From an uncultured Prevotellaceae bacterium (GTDB lineage Bacteria; Bacteroidota; Bacteroidia; Bacteroidales; Bacteroidaceae), in assembly GCA_900315105.1 (NCBI GenBank), contig OMXX01000006.1, positions 62,001 to 126,000 on the forward strand: a stretch of DNA of 64,000 bases, written 5' to 3'. Shown here in pieces: positions 7,885 to 17,772 of this stretch. The position numbers were made by a program, and so were the translations under genes. The notes under the pieces are model-generated. The model saw only the letters and a list, made by a program, of their open reading frames with translations, was not told where the DNA came from and ran no database searches. How positions within the stretch are numbered: the stretch's first letter is position 1; each line of letters starts with the position of its first letter.

Positions 7885-8676
7885 TCACTTTTTATTTTCG
7901 TTTGCTTTCGCTTCATTCCAGAGGGCATCCATCTCCTCAAGAGTCATCTCGGTCATAGGTTTGCCGAGTTCCTTTGATTTCTGCTCAATATAGTTGAAAC
8001 GACGGGTGAATTTCTGATTCGTCTTTTCAAGAGCCGTATCAGGATTGAGGTGATACAGCCTTGCAGCATTAACTAATGAGAAAAGGAAATCGCCTAACTC
8101 TTCAAGAGAACGTTCCTTGTCTTCCTTGCGAAGCTCGGTTTCAAGCTCGTTTAATTCTTCATGAACCTTTGCCCATACGTCTTCCTTCTTTTCCCAGTCG
8201 AAGCCCACGTTGGTGGCCTTGTCCTGAATGCGATAGGCTTTAATAAGGCTTGGCAGAGAACTTGGAACGCCGGAAAGAACGCTCTTGTTACCGTCTTTCT
8301 CTTTCTGCTTGATCTGTTCCCAAACAGCACTCACGTCATCACTCGTCTCAGCCTTAACTTCGCCATAGATGTGAGGGTGACGGAATATGAGTTTGTCCGC
8401 TTCCTTGTTGCAGACGTCGGCAATATCGAACTCGCCTTTCTCTCGGCCTATGATAGAATAGAAGATGACATGCTCAAGCACGTCACCGAGTTCTTTCTGA
8501 ATCTCCTTAGGCTCGTTCTGCATGATGGCATCGCAAAGCTCGTATGCCTCTTCGATGGTGTGAGGGCGCAGGCTTTCGTTTGTCTGCTTACGATCCCAAG
8601 GGCATTTTTCACGCAGATTGTCGAGAACATCGATTAATCTGCCAAATGCCTCAAGTTTTTCTTCTCTTGTATGCAA
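7885..8676 (-). CDS. mazG: nucleoside triphosphate pyrophosphohydrolase MazG
   Basis: A 263-residue two-domain MazG protein that hydrolyses (d)NTPs to monophosphates and pyrophosphate, thought to clear damaged nucleotides. The first domain has CPWDRKQTNESL and the metal-binding helix IEEAYELCDAI followed by ELGDVLEHVIF. The second has the equivalent EEDVWAKVHEELNELE and ELGDFLFSLVNAARLY. Length and order match the family. The start ATG at 8676 follows an excellent promoter. The lipoprotein gene follows directly. Confidence 0.93.
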   Translation of the reverse strand: MHTREEKLEAFGRLIDVLDNLREKCPWDRKQTNESLRPHTIEEAYELCDAIMQNEPKEIQKELGDVLEHVIFYSIIGREKGEFDIADVCNKEADKLIFRHPHIYGEVKAETSDDVSAVWEQIKQKEKDGNKSVLSGVPSSLPSLIKAYRIQDKATNVGFDWEKKEDVWAKVHEELNELETELRKEDKERSLEELGDFLFSLVNAARLYHLNPDTALEKTNQKFTRRFNYIEQKSKELGKPMTEMTLEEMDALWNEAKANENKK

Positions 8677-8706
8677 TTTTTGTTTATAGTTTTAAGATTT
8701 TCATTG

Positions 8707-8738
8707 CAAAAGTAGAAAAATAATGTGAGATACCCAAA
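8707..8738 (-). promoter_or_regulatory. promoter of mazG
   Basis: On the reverse strand, TTTG (8735-8738), 20 bases, then TACTTTTG (8707-8714) followed by CA. The leader to the mazG start is about 25 bases. It is divergent from the valS promoter and overlaps its upstream region. Confidence 0.7.
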
Positions 8739-8756
8739 TTTTTGAGAAAAAATGTG

Positions 8757-8764
8757 TATCTTTG
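8757..8764 (+). promoter_or_regulatory. -7 box of the valS promoter
   Basis: TATCTTTG followed by CACC fits the -7 element. No good TTTG lies at the usual 19-21 base spacing, as the nearest is 12 bases upstream. The 80-base leader has a short AAGGAA/TTCCTT dyad around 8777-8805. Confidence 0.5.
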
Positions 8765-8845
8765 CACCTCGATTATAAGGAACGCGCCCGTACGGATGCT
8801 TCCTTTAATGAAATTGATAAACAAAATAAACAATATTCAAGATAA

Positions 8846-11548
8846 ATGGAATTAGCAAGTAAGTATGCCCCAAATGAAGTGGAGGCTCGATGGTACCAGT
8901 ATTGGCTGGACAACAAACTATTCAGTAGCAAACCGGATGGTCGTGAACCTTATACGATCGTAATCCCACCACCAAACGTGACTGGTGTGCTTCACATGGG
9001 ACACATGCTCAACAATACTATTCAGGATATCCTTATCCGTAAGGCGCGTCTTGACGGCAAGAATGCGTGCTGGGTTCCAGGAACTGACCATGCTTCTATT
9101 GCTACAGAGGCAAAGGTTGTAAACAAACTCGCTCAGCAGGGTATCAAGAAACGTGATCTTACCCGCGAGGAATTTCTAAAGCATGCTTGGGCATGGACTG
9201 AAGAGCACGGAGGCATCATCCTTAAGCAGCTTCGCAAGCTTGGTGCTTCTTGCGACTGGGATCGTACAGCATTTACAATGGACGAGCTTCGTTCTGAGTC
9301 TGTGCTCAAGGTGTTCGTTGACCTCTACGAGAAGGGCTATATCTATCGTGGCCTCCGTATGGTGAACTGGGATCCAAAGGCTCAGACCGTACTTTCAACC
9401 GAGGAGGTTGTCTATCGTGAGGAGAAGTCAAAGCTCTATCACCTCAAGTACTATGTAGCTGATGCTGCAGAGAACCCTGTTGTTCTCACAGGTGAGGAAG
9501 GTGAGGTTTTCCATAAGGATGAGAAGGGCTACTATGCAGTTGTAGCTACCACACGTCCTGAGACCATCATGGGTGATACCGCTATGTGTATCAACCCTAA
9601 GGACCCAAAGAATCATTGGTTGCGTGGTCATAAGGTTATCGTTCCATTGGTAAATCGTGTTATCCCTGTTATCGAGGACAGATACGTTGATATCGAGTTC
9701 GGTACTGGTTGTCTGAAGGTGACTCCTGCACATGACGTGAACGACTATAATCTCGGTAAGACACATAATCTCGAGATTATCGATATCTTCAACCCAGACG
9801 GAACTATCTCTGAGGCTGCTGGTATGTATGTTGGTCAGGATCGTATGGATGTCCGCAAGCAGATTGCCATCGACCTTGAGGCTGCTGGTCTCATGGATCA
9901 TATTGAGGACTATGACAACAAGGTTGGCTATTCAGAGCGTAATCAGGACACAGCCGTTGAGCCTCGTCTCTGCAAGCAATGGTTCCTTGCTATGAAGCAC
10001 ATGGCAGATATCGCCCTTCCACCAGTACTCTCTGGTGAGCTGAAGTTCTATCCAAGCAAGTATGTAACAACTTATAAGAACTGGCTTGAGAATATTCAGG
10101 ACTGGTGTATCTCTCGTCAGCTTTGGTGGGGACATCGTATTCCTGCATACTTCCTTCCTGAGACAGCCGATGGTGAGGAGCGCTTCGTAGTAGCTCTCAC
10201 AGAGGAAGAGGCTCTGAAGAAGGCACAGGCTATTGATCCTTCAGTAACAGCAGCCGATCTCAAACGTGATGAGGACGCTCTTGATACATGGTTCTCTTCT
10301 TGGCTGTGGCCTATCTCCCTCTTTGATGGTATCAACAACCCTGGCAATGAGGAAATCAACTACTACTACCCAACATCCGACCTCGTAACTGGTCCGGATA
10401 TCATCTTCTTCTGGGTAGCACGTATGATTATGGCTGGTTGTGAGTATCAGAAGCAGATACCTTTCAAGAATGTGTATTTCACGGGTATCGTTCGTGACAA
10501 GCTCGGCCGTAAGATGAGTAAGTCTCTCGGTAACTCTCCTGATCCATTGGATCTTATTGAGAGATATGGTGCTGACGGCGTGCGTATGGGTATGATGCTC
10601 TCTGCTCCTGCAGGTAATGATATTCTCTTCGACGAGTCACTCTGCCAGCAGGGTATGGGCTTCTGTAACAAGATATGGAACGCTTTCCGTCTTGTTCAGG
10701 GTTGGGAAACAGCCGATATCGAGCAGCCTGAGGCAAGTAAGATTGCTATCAAGTGGTTTGAGGCTAAGATGAAGACCGCATACGCAGAAATCAACGACCT
10801 CTATTCTAAGTATCGTCTCAACGAGGCTCTGATGACAGCCTTCAAGCTCTTCACCGATGAGTTCTCTGGCTGGTATCTTGAGATGATCAAGCCTGGCTAT
10901 CAGAAGCCAATCGATAAGCAGACATACGAGGCAACTCTCTGCTTCTTTGACTATCTGATGCGTATCATCCACCCATTCATGCCATTCATCACAGAAGAGA
11001 TCTGGCAACATATCTATGACCGTAAGCCGGGCGAGAGCATCATGGTAAGTACGGTTAAGTTTGATGCTGTTACTGCTGAGGATGAGGCTATCATCGCAGG
11101 AATTGAGATAGTAAAGAATATCGTTGCAGGTGTTCGTACTGTTCGCAATCAGAAGAATATCGCTCCTAAGGAGGTCCTTTCTCTGAAGGCTGTAGGCAAT
11201 AATGACTATGCCCAATATGATAGCGTTGTAATCAAGATGGCAAACCTTGACGGTATTGAGGTTGTAGCAGATAAGAGTTCTGATGCGAGTGCATTCATGG
11301 TAGGTACTTCTGAGTATGCCGTTCCACTTGGCAACCTTATCGACGTTGCTGCTGAGATTGAGAAGCAGGAGGCACAGCTCAAGCACCTTGAGGGCTTCCT
11401 CGTTGGTGTTCGCAAGAAGCTCAGCAATGAGCGCTTCGTTCAGAATGCCAAACCTGAGGTTGTTGCCCTTGAGCGTAAGAAGGAACAGGACTCTCTCGAG
11501 AAGATCGCAGCTCTCAAGGCATCTCTTGAGGAGTTGAGGAAGAAATAA
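8846..11548 (+). CDS. valS: valyl-tRNA synthetase
   Basis: A 900-residue class I aminoacyl-tRNA synthetase charging tRNA-Val. The HIGH-type motif occurs in [14 protein letters not shown] (near residue 45), the editing domain in the middle ([24 protein letters not shown]), and the KMSKS motif as [10 protein letters not shown] near residue 555. The anticodon-binding helical domain precedes a C-terminal coiled coil (from about residue 835) with an alternating Lys/Glu/Leu pattern, as in bacterial ValRS. Length is normal. It is a single gene from its own promoter. Confidence 0.97.
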   Translation: MELASKYAPNEVEARWYQYWLDNKLFSSKPDGREPYTIVIPPPNVTGVLHMGHMLNNTIQDILIRKARLDGKNACWVPGTDHASIATEAKVVNKLAQQGIKKRDLTREEFLKHAWAWTEEHGGIILKQLRKLGASCDWDRTAFTMDELRSESVLKVFVDLYEKGYIYRGLRMVNWDPKAQTVLSTEEVVYREEKSKLYHLKYYVADAAENPVVLTGEEGEVFHKDEKGYYAVVATTRPETIMGDTAMCINPKDPKNHWLRGHKVIVPLVNRVIPVIEDRYVDIEFGTGCLKVTPAHDVNDYNLGKTHNLEIIDIFNPDGTISEAAGMYVGQDRMDVRKQIAIDLEAAGLMDHIEDYDNKVGYSERNQDTAVEPRLCKQWFLAMKHMADIALPPVLSGELKFYPSKYVTTYKNWLENIQDWCISRQLWWGHRIPAYFLPETADGEERFVVALTEEEALKKAQAIDPSVTAADLKRDEDALDTWFSSWLWPISLFDGINNPGNEEINYYYPTSDLVTGPDIIFFWVARMIMAGCEYQKQIPFKNVYFTGIVRDKLGRKMSKSLGNSPDPLDLIERYGADGVRMGMMLSAPAGNDILFDESLCQQGMGFCNKIWNAFRLVQGWETADIEQPEASKIAIKWFEAKMKTAYAEINDLYSKYRLNEALMTAFKLFTDEFSGWYLEMIKPGYQKPIDKQTYEATLCFFDYLMRIIHPFMPFITEEIWQHIYDRKPGESIMVSTVKFDAVTAEDEAIIAGIEIVKNIVAGVRTVRNQKNIAPKEVLSLKAVGNNDYAQYDSVVIKMANLDGIEVVADKSSDASAFMVGTSEYAVPLGNLIDVAAEIEKQEAQLKHLEGFLVGVRKKLSNERFVQNAKPEVVALERKKEQDSLEKIAALKASLEELRKK

Positions 11549-11552
11549 AGAC

Positions 11553-11700
11553 CCCTATCCCCAGCCCTTTCCCCGTGAAGGGGCAAGGGGGATGAGGTTA
11601 GTATTAACAATAACAAACCCCTTGAACGAACAAAGGTGACTTTTCCCTCGCCCCTTGGGGAGAGGGTGCCCATAGGGCGGGTGAGGGGCTGTAGTTTTTC
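11553..11700. repeat. C/G-rich palindromic intergenic repeats
   Basis: Two dyads follow valS: CCCTTTCCCCGTGAAGGGG (about 11568-11586) and CCCCTTGGGGAGAGGG with GGGCGGGTGAGGGGC (about 11650-11695). They resemble the CCCTCTAAATCCCCC type repeats at 37517 and 56743. No T-run follows, so a terminator role is uncertain. A forward frame runs through the repeat into the next gene and was rejected as its start. Confidence 0.5.
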
Positions 11701-11710
11701 TATATCATCT

Positions 11711-12334
11711 ATGGAATCAATATATCAGTCTCGTGGTTTTATAGCATGCCTGAAAGCAGGTTTCACGTTAGTCTTGGCTAATCCGAAGAAAGTATTGAAG
11801 GCAATGTGGATATTGATTTTAATAATAGCAATATCCGATGTACTTTTGTATGCTTTCGCTCAGAAAACATCAGTGGACATCTTACAGCTGAAACTAGAGC
11901 CAGGCACATGGCTGGCTATGTTCGGAATGTATGGAACTATGTTTCTCCAGATATTTCTGGCAATATTTGGCTTGTTCTATTTTGGAAGATATATGATAAA
12001 ACATGAGGAAAAGAAATATAAGGTGAAGATCGGTAGGTTGATTCTGCATAATTTCTTCCCTTTCCTTGGAATCTTCCTTATGTCGTCGTTTCTTGCCGTC
12101 CTGCTAACTTTGATTCCGGATATAACATTCATTGTTTGCAAATGGGCTTATGGCAATTGCGTCCTGTCACAGATGTTATATGGTGATGTTACTTCTATCC
12201 CGACTTCTGGATATGTATTAATGATGGTTATAGGTGCTATCGGTGTTGCTGTTAGTGAATATATAGGTCTTGTGGTTCCTGCAAGTCTGATATATAAATA
12301 TGGCTCGGTAGTTTATAACGAAAACGAAAAATAA
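11711..12334 (+). CDS. integral membrane protein of unknown function
   Basis: About 207 residues with roughly four hydrophobic segments: VLKAMWILILIIAISDVLLY, MFLQIFLAIFGLFYFG, FFPFLGIFLMSSFLAVLLT and a C-terminal VLMMVIGAIGVAVSEYIGLV. No family is recognised. It may be an inner membrane protein related to loosely conserved Bacteroidales proteins placed beside hisB. The start MESIYQS at 11711 is chosen because the 25 codons before it are repeat sequence. It ends three bases before hisB, so the two are likely one operon. Confidence 0.7.
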   Translation: MESIYQSRGFIACLKAGFTLVLANPKKVLKAMWILILIIAISDVLLYAFAQKTSVDILQLKLEPGTWLAMFGMYGTMFLQIFLAIFGLFYFGRYMIKHEEKKYKVKIGRLILHNFFPFLGIFLMSSFLAVLLTLIPDITFIVCKWAYGNCVLSQMLYGDVTSIPTSGYVLMMVIGAIGVAVSEYIGLVVPASLIYKYGSVVYNENEK

Positions 12335-12337
12335 AAG

Positions 12338-13414
12338 ATGAAGCGCTTACTTTTCATAGATCGTGACGGCACGATCATAAAGGAACCTGCCGATGAGCAG
12401 ATAGACTCTTTCGAGAAACTGGAGTTTGTTGAGGGAGCTATAACCAACCTCTCGTTCATCCGTAAGAAACTGGATTTCGAGTTTGTTATGGTTAGTAATC
12501 AGGACGGACTTGGCACAGCCTCTTTCCCTGAGGATACCTTCTGGCCTGTTCATAACTTTATCCTCAAGACACTTCACGGCGAGGGCATAGACTTCGATGA
12601 TATGCTTATCGACCGCCATTTCCCAGAGGACAACCATCCTGACCGCAAGCCGGGAACAGGTATGCTCAAGAAATATATAGAGAACAAGGAGGAGTACGAC
12701 CTTGCAAACTCATACGTAATAGGCGATCGTGAGAGTGATGCCCAGTTGGCTAAGAACCTCGGTTGTAAGTTCCTCAAGATTACTGCCGGCGATTCCTCTT
12801 CTTGGGAGGCTGCTGCGGAGATATTGTTTGCAGGAGAACGTACTGCTGAGATTACCCGTACCACTCACGAGACGGATATTACCGTGCGCGTGAATCTTGA
12901 GGGTACTGGTAAGTGTGATATCCAGACAGGTCTCGGTTTCTTCGACCACATGCTTGAGCAGATAGGCAAGCATGGCATGATAGACCTGTATGTGCGTTGT
13001 AATGGTGATTTGCACGTTGATGAGCATCATAGCATAGAGGACACAGGTATCGTACTTGGTGAGTGCCTGCTGAAGGCTCTTGGCGATAAGCGTGGCATAG
13101 AGCGTTACGGTTATACCCTTCCTATGGATGACTGTCTCTGTCAGGTGGCACTCGATTTCGGAGGTCGCCCTTGGCTGATATGGGATGCTGAGTTCCACAG
13201 GGAGAAGATTGGCGAGATGCCTACTGAGATGTTCTTCCATTTCTTCAAGAGCGTGAGCGATGCTGCTAAGATGAACCTTAACATCAAGGCTGAGGGTGAC
13301 AACGAGCACCACAAGATTGAGGGTATCTTCAAGGCATTCGCCCGTAGCATCAAGATGGCTGTAAAGCGTGACATCTACCACTATCAGCTCCCAAGTTCAA
13401 AGGGAATGCTTTAG
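12338..13414 (+). CDS. hisB: bifunctional histidinol-phosphatase / imidazoleglycerol-phosphate dehydratase
   Basis: 358 residues in two domains. Residues 1-165 are a HAD phosphatase with DRDGT at 8-12, VSNQDGLGT and [13 protein letters not shown]. From about 168 the dehydratase starts ([10 protein letters not shown]) with its manganese-binding [23 protein letters not shown] and [15 protein letters not shown]. The protein performs two steps of histidine synthesis, converting imidazoleglycerol phosphate to the acetol phosphate and later removing phosphate from histidinol phosphate. The other his genes are not in this window. A dyad terminator follows. Confidence 0.95.
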   Translation: MKRLLFIDRDGTIIKEPADEQIDSFEKLEFVEGAITNLSFIRKKLDFEFVMVSNQDGLGTASFPEDTFWPVHNFILKTLHGEGIDFDDMLIDRHFPEDNHPDRKPGTGMLKKYIENKEEYDLANSYVIGDRESDAQLAKNLGCKFLKITAGDSSSWEAAAEILFAGERTAEITRTTHETDITVRVNLEGTGKCDIQTGLGFFDHMLEQIGKHGMIDLYVRCNGDLHVDEHHSIEDTGIVLGECLLKALGDKRGIERYGYTLPMDDCLCQVALDFGGRPWLIWDAEFHREKIGEMPTEMFFHFFKSVSDAAKMNLNIKAEGDNEHHKIEGIFKAFARSIKMAVKRDIYHYQLPSSKGML

Positions 13415-13423
13415 GATAGATTA

Positions 13424-13462
13424 AGGTGTAAAGAGTAAAGTATAAAGTAGATAGTATAAAGT
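13424..13462. repeat. GTAAAG-type word array
   Basis: Downstream of hisB the words GTAAAGAGTAAAGTATAAAG and TATAAAGTAAAAGAG repeat at a pitch of 7-10 bases and lead into the terminator hairpin. The same words recur at 36755-36795 and, inverted, at 17735-17775. Confidence 0.5.
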
Positions 13463-13505
13463 AAAAGAGTGTGAAGTTCATTTTGAATTTCGCACTCTTT
13501 TTCTT
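13463..13505. terminator. bidirectional terminator between hisB and the protease gene
   Basis: The arms AAAGAGTGTGAA and TTCGCACTCTTT enclose a 12-base loop, with a T-run on the hisB side and A-rich sequence on the other. It sits between two convergent genes and could serve both. Confidence 0.7.
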
Positions 13506-13533
13506 TGTTTTTTTCTGAAAATATACGTTTGTA

Positions 13534-15129
13534 TTAATCACCATTTACAATAATTACACATACAGCTTTGCTGGCTTTTTCTACTTGTTGTGGTAATGTT
13601 TTTCCAGTTAACTGATTCGTTTTGGGAAGAGAAATTGTTGTCGGCAGAAGTTCTACAAGGTTTCTTATGTAACTGGCTTTGATTGCATATCCTGCATTTT
13701 CTGCTTGAGTATGCTTTGCTTGAACTATTCCTATAATATTACCATTTTTATCAAAAAGTGGTCCTCCGCTATTACCGGGTTGTACGGGGGCAGATATTTG
13801 ATATTGTGCGATGTTTCCATCATATCCAGTTTTTGAACTGATGATTCCATTTGTCAATTTAATGTCCATACCCATAGATGAGATTAAAGGATAGCCAAGA
13901 ACAAAGCATTCCTCGCCTACACTTGATGTAGAGAACTTGAAAGTATATGGTATGCTAGTCAATGACTTAAATGAAGGGTCGTTGATTTTTATAATTGCTA
14001 GATCATTTTGTTTGTCGCAGACCTCTACTTTTGCTGTATATTTTTTTGTATTGTCATCATTCAAACCTGATACTTTTATAGTCCTCGCACCATCTATAAC
14101 ATGATAATTGGTAATAATATATCCACTCGTATTTAACATGAATCCTGTACCTGATGAAGCTCCAATATTTGTGGATGTGGTGTTTGTCGGGTACATTTTT
14201 ATGTAATCTTCTGCATTACCGTTGATGTAACATTTCATAGATGTTCCCTCAAAAACTACATAACAATCAGAATTTTTACTCTTATCTGCCATATGCCAAT
14301 TCATCTTATAGGTTGTTGGGGTTGCTGTTGGTGTTAATATTGCCTTGACATCTCCAACTTTCCAATGGGGCATGTTTTCCTTACAATCAAGGTATATAAA
14401 TTTGTAGATTCCATTATGCTTAATACATCCCAAAGTATATTGGTTGTCTGTTTGTGTCAGACCTTGATATATACCTACAATCCCATCGTTTTGTTTGTCG
14501 ATAACACTTTTAATGCTATTCTCATTATACCCCATATTTTCTACGGATGGATATGGATTATTGATACGAATACCATACCATTCGAAACCGCCATTTGTGT
14601 CCAATTCTCTTAAATACAAATATTCTTGTCCAATAGGAACCCTGTCAAAATGAAGCTCAAAATGAGTTTCTCCTTTTGTCGCTTTATATTTTGTGTCTAA
14701 TTGGTCAGGTCCAAGATTTCTAATCAACCAACCATTATTACTCATAACTTGCCTGCCTTCTTTTACGCGTCTTATAGCATCAACGTATAGTTGTTCATAT
14801 CCAGCTACGGGATTCATGTTGTCAAATGTTAGATTTGACTTTCTTGCGTTTTCAATATTCCATGCATCACAAGGGACAAGTACTGTTGCAGAGCAAATTT
14901 TAATCCAACCTCCCCAAACATTATATTTAGGAAAGGTAATGTAAACAATTGTTTCTGTATCTGTAAGGGTTACTTTAGTGATTGTTCCACTATTATTCCT
15001 ACTTTGAACAGATGGATTGTAGGTTGTTTGTGAAAATGTCAAAACAGGTAACACAAACATAAGAAAAAATACTAGTAGCCTTTTAATGGCTCTTTCAAGT
15101 GTGTTGTATAACATATGTTTACTTTTCAT
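13534..15129 (-). CDS. secreted trypsin-like serine protease
   Basis: 531 residues. A signal peptide ends near residue 33 (VLPVLTFSQ), so the protein is exported. Residues about 35-310 form an N-terminal region of unknown fold. The C-terminal part is a trypsin/HtrA-type protease domain: GTGFMLNTSGYIITNYHVID carries the catalytic His near 342, KQNDLAII the Asp near 375 and QPGNSGGPLF the Ser near 453. No PDZ domain follows, unlike DegP. The ATG at 15129 is retained. Inner ATGs (MLYN, MFVLP) would shorten the signal peptide. Upstream lies a long non-coding region that may be its leader or a separate RNA. Confidence 0.8.
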   Translation of the reverse strand: MKSKHMLYNTLERAIKRLLVFFLMFVLPVLTFSQTTYNPSVQSRNNSGTITKVTLTDTETIVYITFPKYNVWGGWIKICSATVLVPCDAWNIENARKSNLTFDNMNPVAGYEQLYVDAIRRVKEGRQVMSNNGWLIRNLGPDQLDTKYKATKGETHFELHFDRVPIGQEYLYLRELDTNGGFEWYGIRINNPYPSVENMGYNENSIKSVIDKQNDGIVGIYQGLTQTDNQYTLGCIKHNGIYKFIYLDCKENMPHWKVGDVKAILTPTATPTTYKMNWHMADKSKNSDCYVVFEGTSMKCYINGNAEDYIKMYPTNTTSTNIGASSGTGFMLNTSGYIITNYHVIDGARTIKVSGLNDDNTKKYTAKVEVCDKQNDLAIIKINDPSFKSLTSIPYTFKFSTSSVGEECFVLGYPLISSMGMDIKLTNGIISSKTGYDGNIAQYQISAPVQPGNSGGPLFDKNGNIIGIVQAKHTQAENAGYAIKASYIRNLVELLPTTISLPKTNQLTGKTLPQQVEKASKAVCVIIVNGD

Positions 15130-15182
15130 GGCAAGCCAATGTTCCCTTTTGGCTTATAATAACTTTGAAAAATATACGAGCA

Positions 15183-15642
15183 CAAAAAAGCGTGGGAACA
15201 TCCTTATTGCCTGTCCCACAGCCTGAGGCCTTCGCATTGCCTGGAATAGTTGAACAGACAACGTTAGAGCCCACGCCGATATGAAATATATTTATAACCA
15301 CATGGTGCACCTTTACATTCATGAAATGTAAAACACTATCCGTCTAAAACGGATATGTACAAATCAAGCTGTCAGGATACACCATTGGCTGTGATATAAA
15401 TCACACCCTGAGTCATCTACCGTTGCTATGTTCGTTGACTATTCCTTGGAAGTTGCGAAGTTTCAAGCTGTCAAGAACAAAGCGCTAAGTAAACGCTTTT
15501 ATTATGTCGTTTCTCTCATTTGCTCCTCTTGCCTCCTTTTTTGAAGATTTGTATTCTTTAAAGGCTCATAGAGTATTGAGATCGTGATTCTGTAAGTAGT
15601 TTATTAGGATAAATCCATATAAGCATACATACTCATCTGTTG
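15183..15642 (-). ncRNA. candidate structured non-coding RNA
   Basis: Between the promoter at 15643-15676 and an A-run at 15183-15189 (T-run on the transcribed strand) lie about 460 bases without a credible reading frame. Local dyads include GTGATTTATATCAC (15392-15405), ATCCGTTTTAGACGGAT (15338-15354), TTTACATTTCATGAATGTAAA (15311-15331) and a closing stem GCGTGGG/CCCACGC (15270-15276 with 15190-15196) immediately before the T-run, which looks like a terminator. TGACAGCTTGA occurs twice. It lacks the conserved cores of tmRNA, RNase P and SRP RNA. It could instead be a long leader of the protease gene. Confidence 0.4.
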
Positions 15643-15676
15643 CAAATTTACATATTTATTTTGAAACGAAAGCAAA
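15643..15676 (-). promoter_or_regulatory. promoter upstream of the candidate RNA
   Basis: On the reverse strand TTTG (15673-15676), 22 bases, TAAATTTG (15643-15650) followed by CA. The spacer is one or two bases long for the consensus. Confidence 0.5.
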
Positions 15677-15784
15677 AATATGTAAGAAATTGCAGAAAAA
15701 GGGGAAAAAAGATAAGAGTCGAGTCAATCATCTTGCACTTGTAAGGTTGACTTTGTACGTCTAATAAGAATGTCTTAGACGAAA

Positions 15785-15935
15785 AATTAACTCCCTTGCA
15801 ACTCCCTTCTTCCTCCCTTGTAAGTCCTATGTAACTCCCATTTTTCTCCCATTCCAGGGAACGGACTTACAACGGATTAGAAGCGAAGGAGAAACGGACC
15901 TGAAACGGACTTACAACGGAGACACTACGGAGGCA
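15785..15935. repeat. decamer array with mirrored halves
   Basis: The left half repeats words such as AACTCCCTTGC, TTCCTCCCTTG and TAAGTCC at a pitch near 10. The right half carries the complementary type, AACGGACTTACAACGGA, GCGAAGGAGAAACGG and ACGGACTTACAACGGAG. The switch from pyrimidine-rich to purine-rich lies near 15855. Related arrays occur near 2.7, 29.6 and 52.5 kb. Confidence 0.65.
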
Positions 15936-15950
15936 TAGCAAAACGCCCTC

Positions 15951-16105
15951 GGTAACAAGTAACAGGTAACAATAAGGATTTGAGTGCATGAGCCGGAATT
16001 TTACTGAAATCTTCTAAGGAGTTTATATACCTTATTATATATAGGAATAATAAAATAGGCATCAGTTTACACTAATTTTCTTATTGTTACCTGTTACTTG
16101 TTACT
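15951..16105. repeat. 155-bp inverted-repeat element, copy 2
   Basis: AGTAACAGGTAACAATAAG-type arms (15951-15976 and 16080-16105) form a near-perfect 25-bp inverted repeat. The core matches copy 1 at 83-236, including GTGCATG, TTTTACTGAAATCTTCTAAG and TTTATATACCTTATTATATA. It lies in a gene-poor spacer. The remaining 190 bases to the gdhA terminator hold two GATGTCAAC words and nothing else I can identify. Confidence 0.75.
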
Positions 16106-16298
16106 GGCGCAGGATTTAGGGAAAATCATAGTTTCCATGCCAATTAAACATATTCTGTATGATGTCAACGAAATCAGGAATGTGTGAACCTTTCCTGGAA
16201 TACGACAACTATTTCAGAACGATGTCAACAAACGCAGTTTTATAATAACCAAAAACTGTAAACCAAAATCAGGAAAAATCTAATTTCAAATAATTGCA

Positions 16299-16333
16299 TA
16301 AAAAAGAGCATCCTCGCTTGGAGAATGCTCTTT
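16299..16333 (-). terminator. terminator of gdhA
   Basis: On the reverse strand GAGCATTCTCC, loop AAGC, GAGGATGCTC, then a run of six T. It lies 24 bases after the gdhA stop. Confidence 0.85.
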
Positions 16334-16356
16334 GTTTAATATATTGGGATTGTCGA

Positions 16357-17697
16357 TTAAACGATACCCTGAGCCATCATAGCCTTAGCAACCTTCATGA
16401 AGCCAGCTACGTTAGCACCCTTTACATAATTGATGTAACCGTTAGCCTCTGTACCGTACTTAACGCAGTTCTCGTGGATATCATCCATGATGCGGTGGAG
16501 GTAGTTGTCAACTTCCTCAGAAGTCCAACGGAGACGCTCTGAGTTCTGTGACATCTCAAGACCAGAAACTGATACACCACCAGCGTTAGCTGCCTTACCT
16601 GGAGCGTAGAGGATCTTAGCGTCCTGGAATACCTTGATAGCCTCTGGAGTTGTAGGCATATTAGCACCCTCAGAAACAGCGATAACACCGTTTGCTACGA
16701 GAGCCTTAGCAGCCTCCTCGTTGATCTCGTTCTGAGTAGCAGATGGGAGAGCGATCTCACAACCCTTCTCGAACCAAGGCTTTGCACCCTCAACGTACTT
16801 AGCATTTGGATACTTCTCAGCGTACTCGCGGATACGTCCACGCTCAACGTTCTTGAGCTCCATAACGTAGTCGAGTTTAGCGCGATCGATACCTTCTGGA
16901 TCGTAGATATAACCGTCAGAATCTGACATTGTCATTGGGATAGCACCGAGCTGGAGGAGCTTCTCACATGTGTACTGAGCAACGTTACCTGCACCAGATA
17001 CGAGAACCTTCTTACCCTTGATGTCGATGTTACGAGTCTTAAGCATGTTTACGAGGAAGTAAACGTTACCGTAACCTGTAGCCTCAGGACGGATGAGTGA
17101 ACCACCGAACTCGAGACCCTTACCTGTAAGCATACCAGTGAACTGGTGTGTGAGCTTCTTGTACATACCGAACATGTAACCTACCTCACGGCCACCTACG
17201 CCGATATCACCTGCTGGTACGTCCTCGTCAGCACCTACGTGACGATAGAGCTCAGTCATGAATGCCTGGCAGAAACGCATAACCTCAGCGTCAGACTTAC
17301 CACGTGGAGAGAAGTCAGAACCACCCTTTGCACCACCCATTGGGAGAGTTGTGAGAGAGTTCTTGAATGTCTGCTCGAAAGCAAGGAACTTCAGGATACC
17401 GAGGTTTACAGAACGGTGGAAACGGATACCGCCCTTGTAAGGACCAATCACGTTGTTGTGCTGGATACGGTAGCCCATGTTTGTCTGTACGTTGCCCTTG
17501 TCGTCAACCCATGATACGCGGAACTCGATTACGCGATCTGGAATACAGAGACGCTCGATGAGGTTAGCGCGCTCAAACTCTGGGTGCTTGTTGTACTCTT
17601 CCTCGATTGTTGGAAGTACCTGGCTTACTGCCTGAATGTACTCAGGCTCATTAGGAAATCTCTGCTTGAGATTTTCAACGACTTGCTTTGCGTTCAT
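16357..17697 (-). CDS. gdhA: NADP-type glutamate dehydrogenase
   Basis: 446 residues, the hexameric short-form glutamate dehydrogenase that forms glutamate from 2-oxoglutarate and ammonia. It shows the substrate-binding GPYKGGIRFH, the catalytic lysine region LPMGGAKGGSDF, DVPAGDIGVGGREVGYMFG and the nucleotide-binding VSGAGNVAQYTCEKL. It ends with a conserved helical tail. It is the main ammonia assimilation route in many Bacteroidales. A word array of TTTACACTTTACTC type separates it from the peptidase gene upstream. Confidence 0.96.
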   Translation of the reverse strand: MNAKQVVENLKQRFPNEPEYIQAVSQVLPTIEEEYNKHPEFERANLIERLCIPDRVIEFRVSWVDDKGNVQTNMGYRIQHNNVIGPYKGGIRFHRSVNLGILKFLAFEQTFKNSLTTLPMGGAKGGSDFSPRGKSDAEVMRFCQAFMTELYRHVGADEDVPAGDIGVGGREVGYMFGMYKKLTHQFTGMLTGKGLEFGGSLIRPEATGYGNVYFLVNMLKTRNIDIKGKKVLVSGAGNVAQYTCEKLLQLGAIPMTMSDSDGYIYDPEGIDRAKLDYVMELKNVERGRIREYAEKYPNAKYVEGAKPWFEKGCEIALPSATQNEINEEAAKALVANGVIAVSEGANMPTTPEAIKVFQDAKILYAPGKAANAGGVSVSGLEMSQNSERLRWTSEEVDNYLHRIMDDIHENCVKYGTEANGYINYVKGANVAGFMKVAKAMMAQGIV

Positions 17698-17772
17698 TTT
17701 TGTTTTACTTTTATTTGGTTAAAAAAATATTTAGTCTATATACTTTACACTTTACTCTATCTGCTTTACACT

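Noticed and set aside
11636..11710. Upstream start of the membrane protein at 11636
   Set aside because: The 25 extra codons lie in a C/G-rich palindromic repeat.
15183..15642. tmRNA, RNase P RNA or SRP RNA
   Set aside because: The conserved tmRNA ends, the RNase P core words and the GGAA-capped SRP domain IV are not visible.
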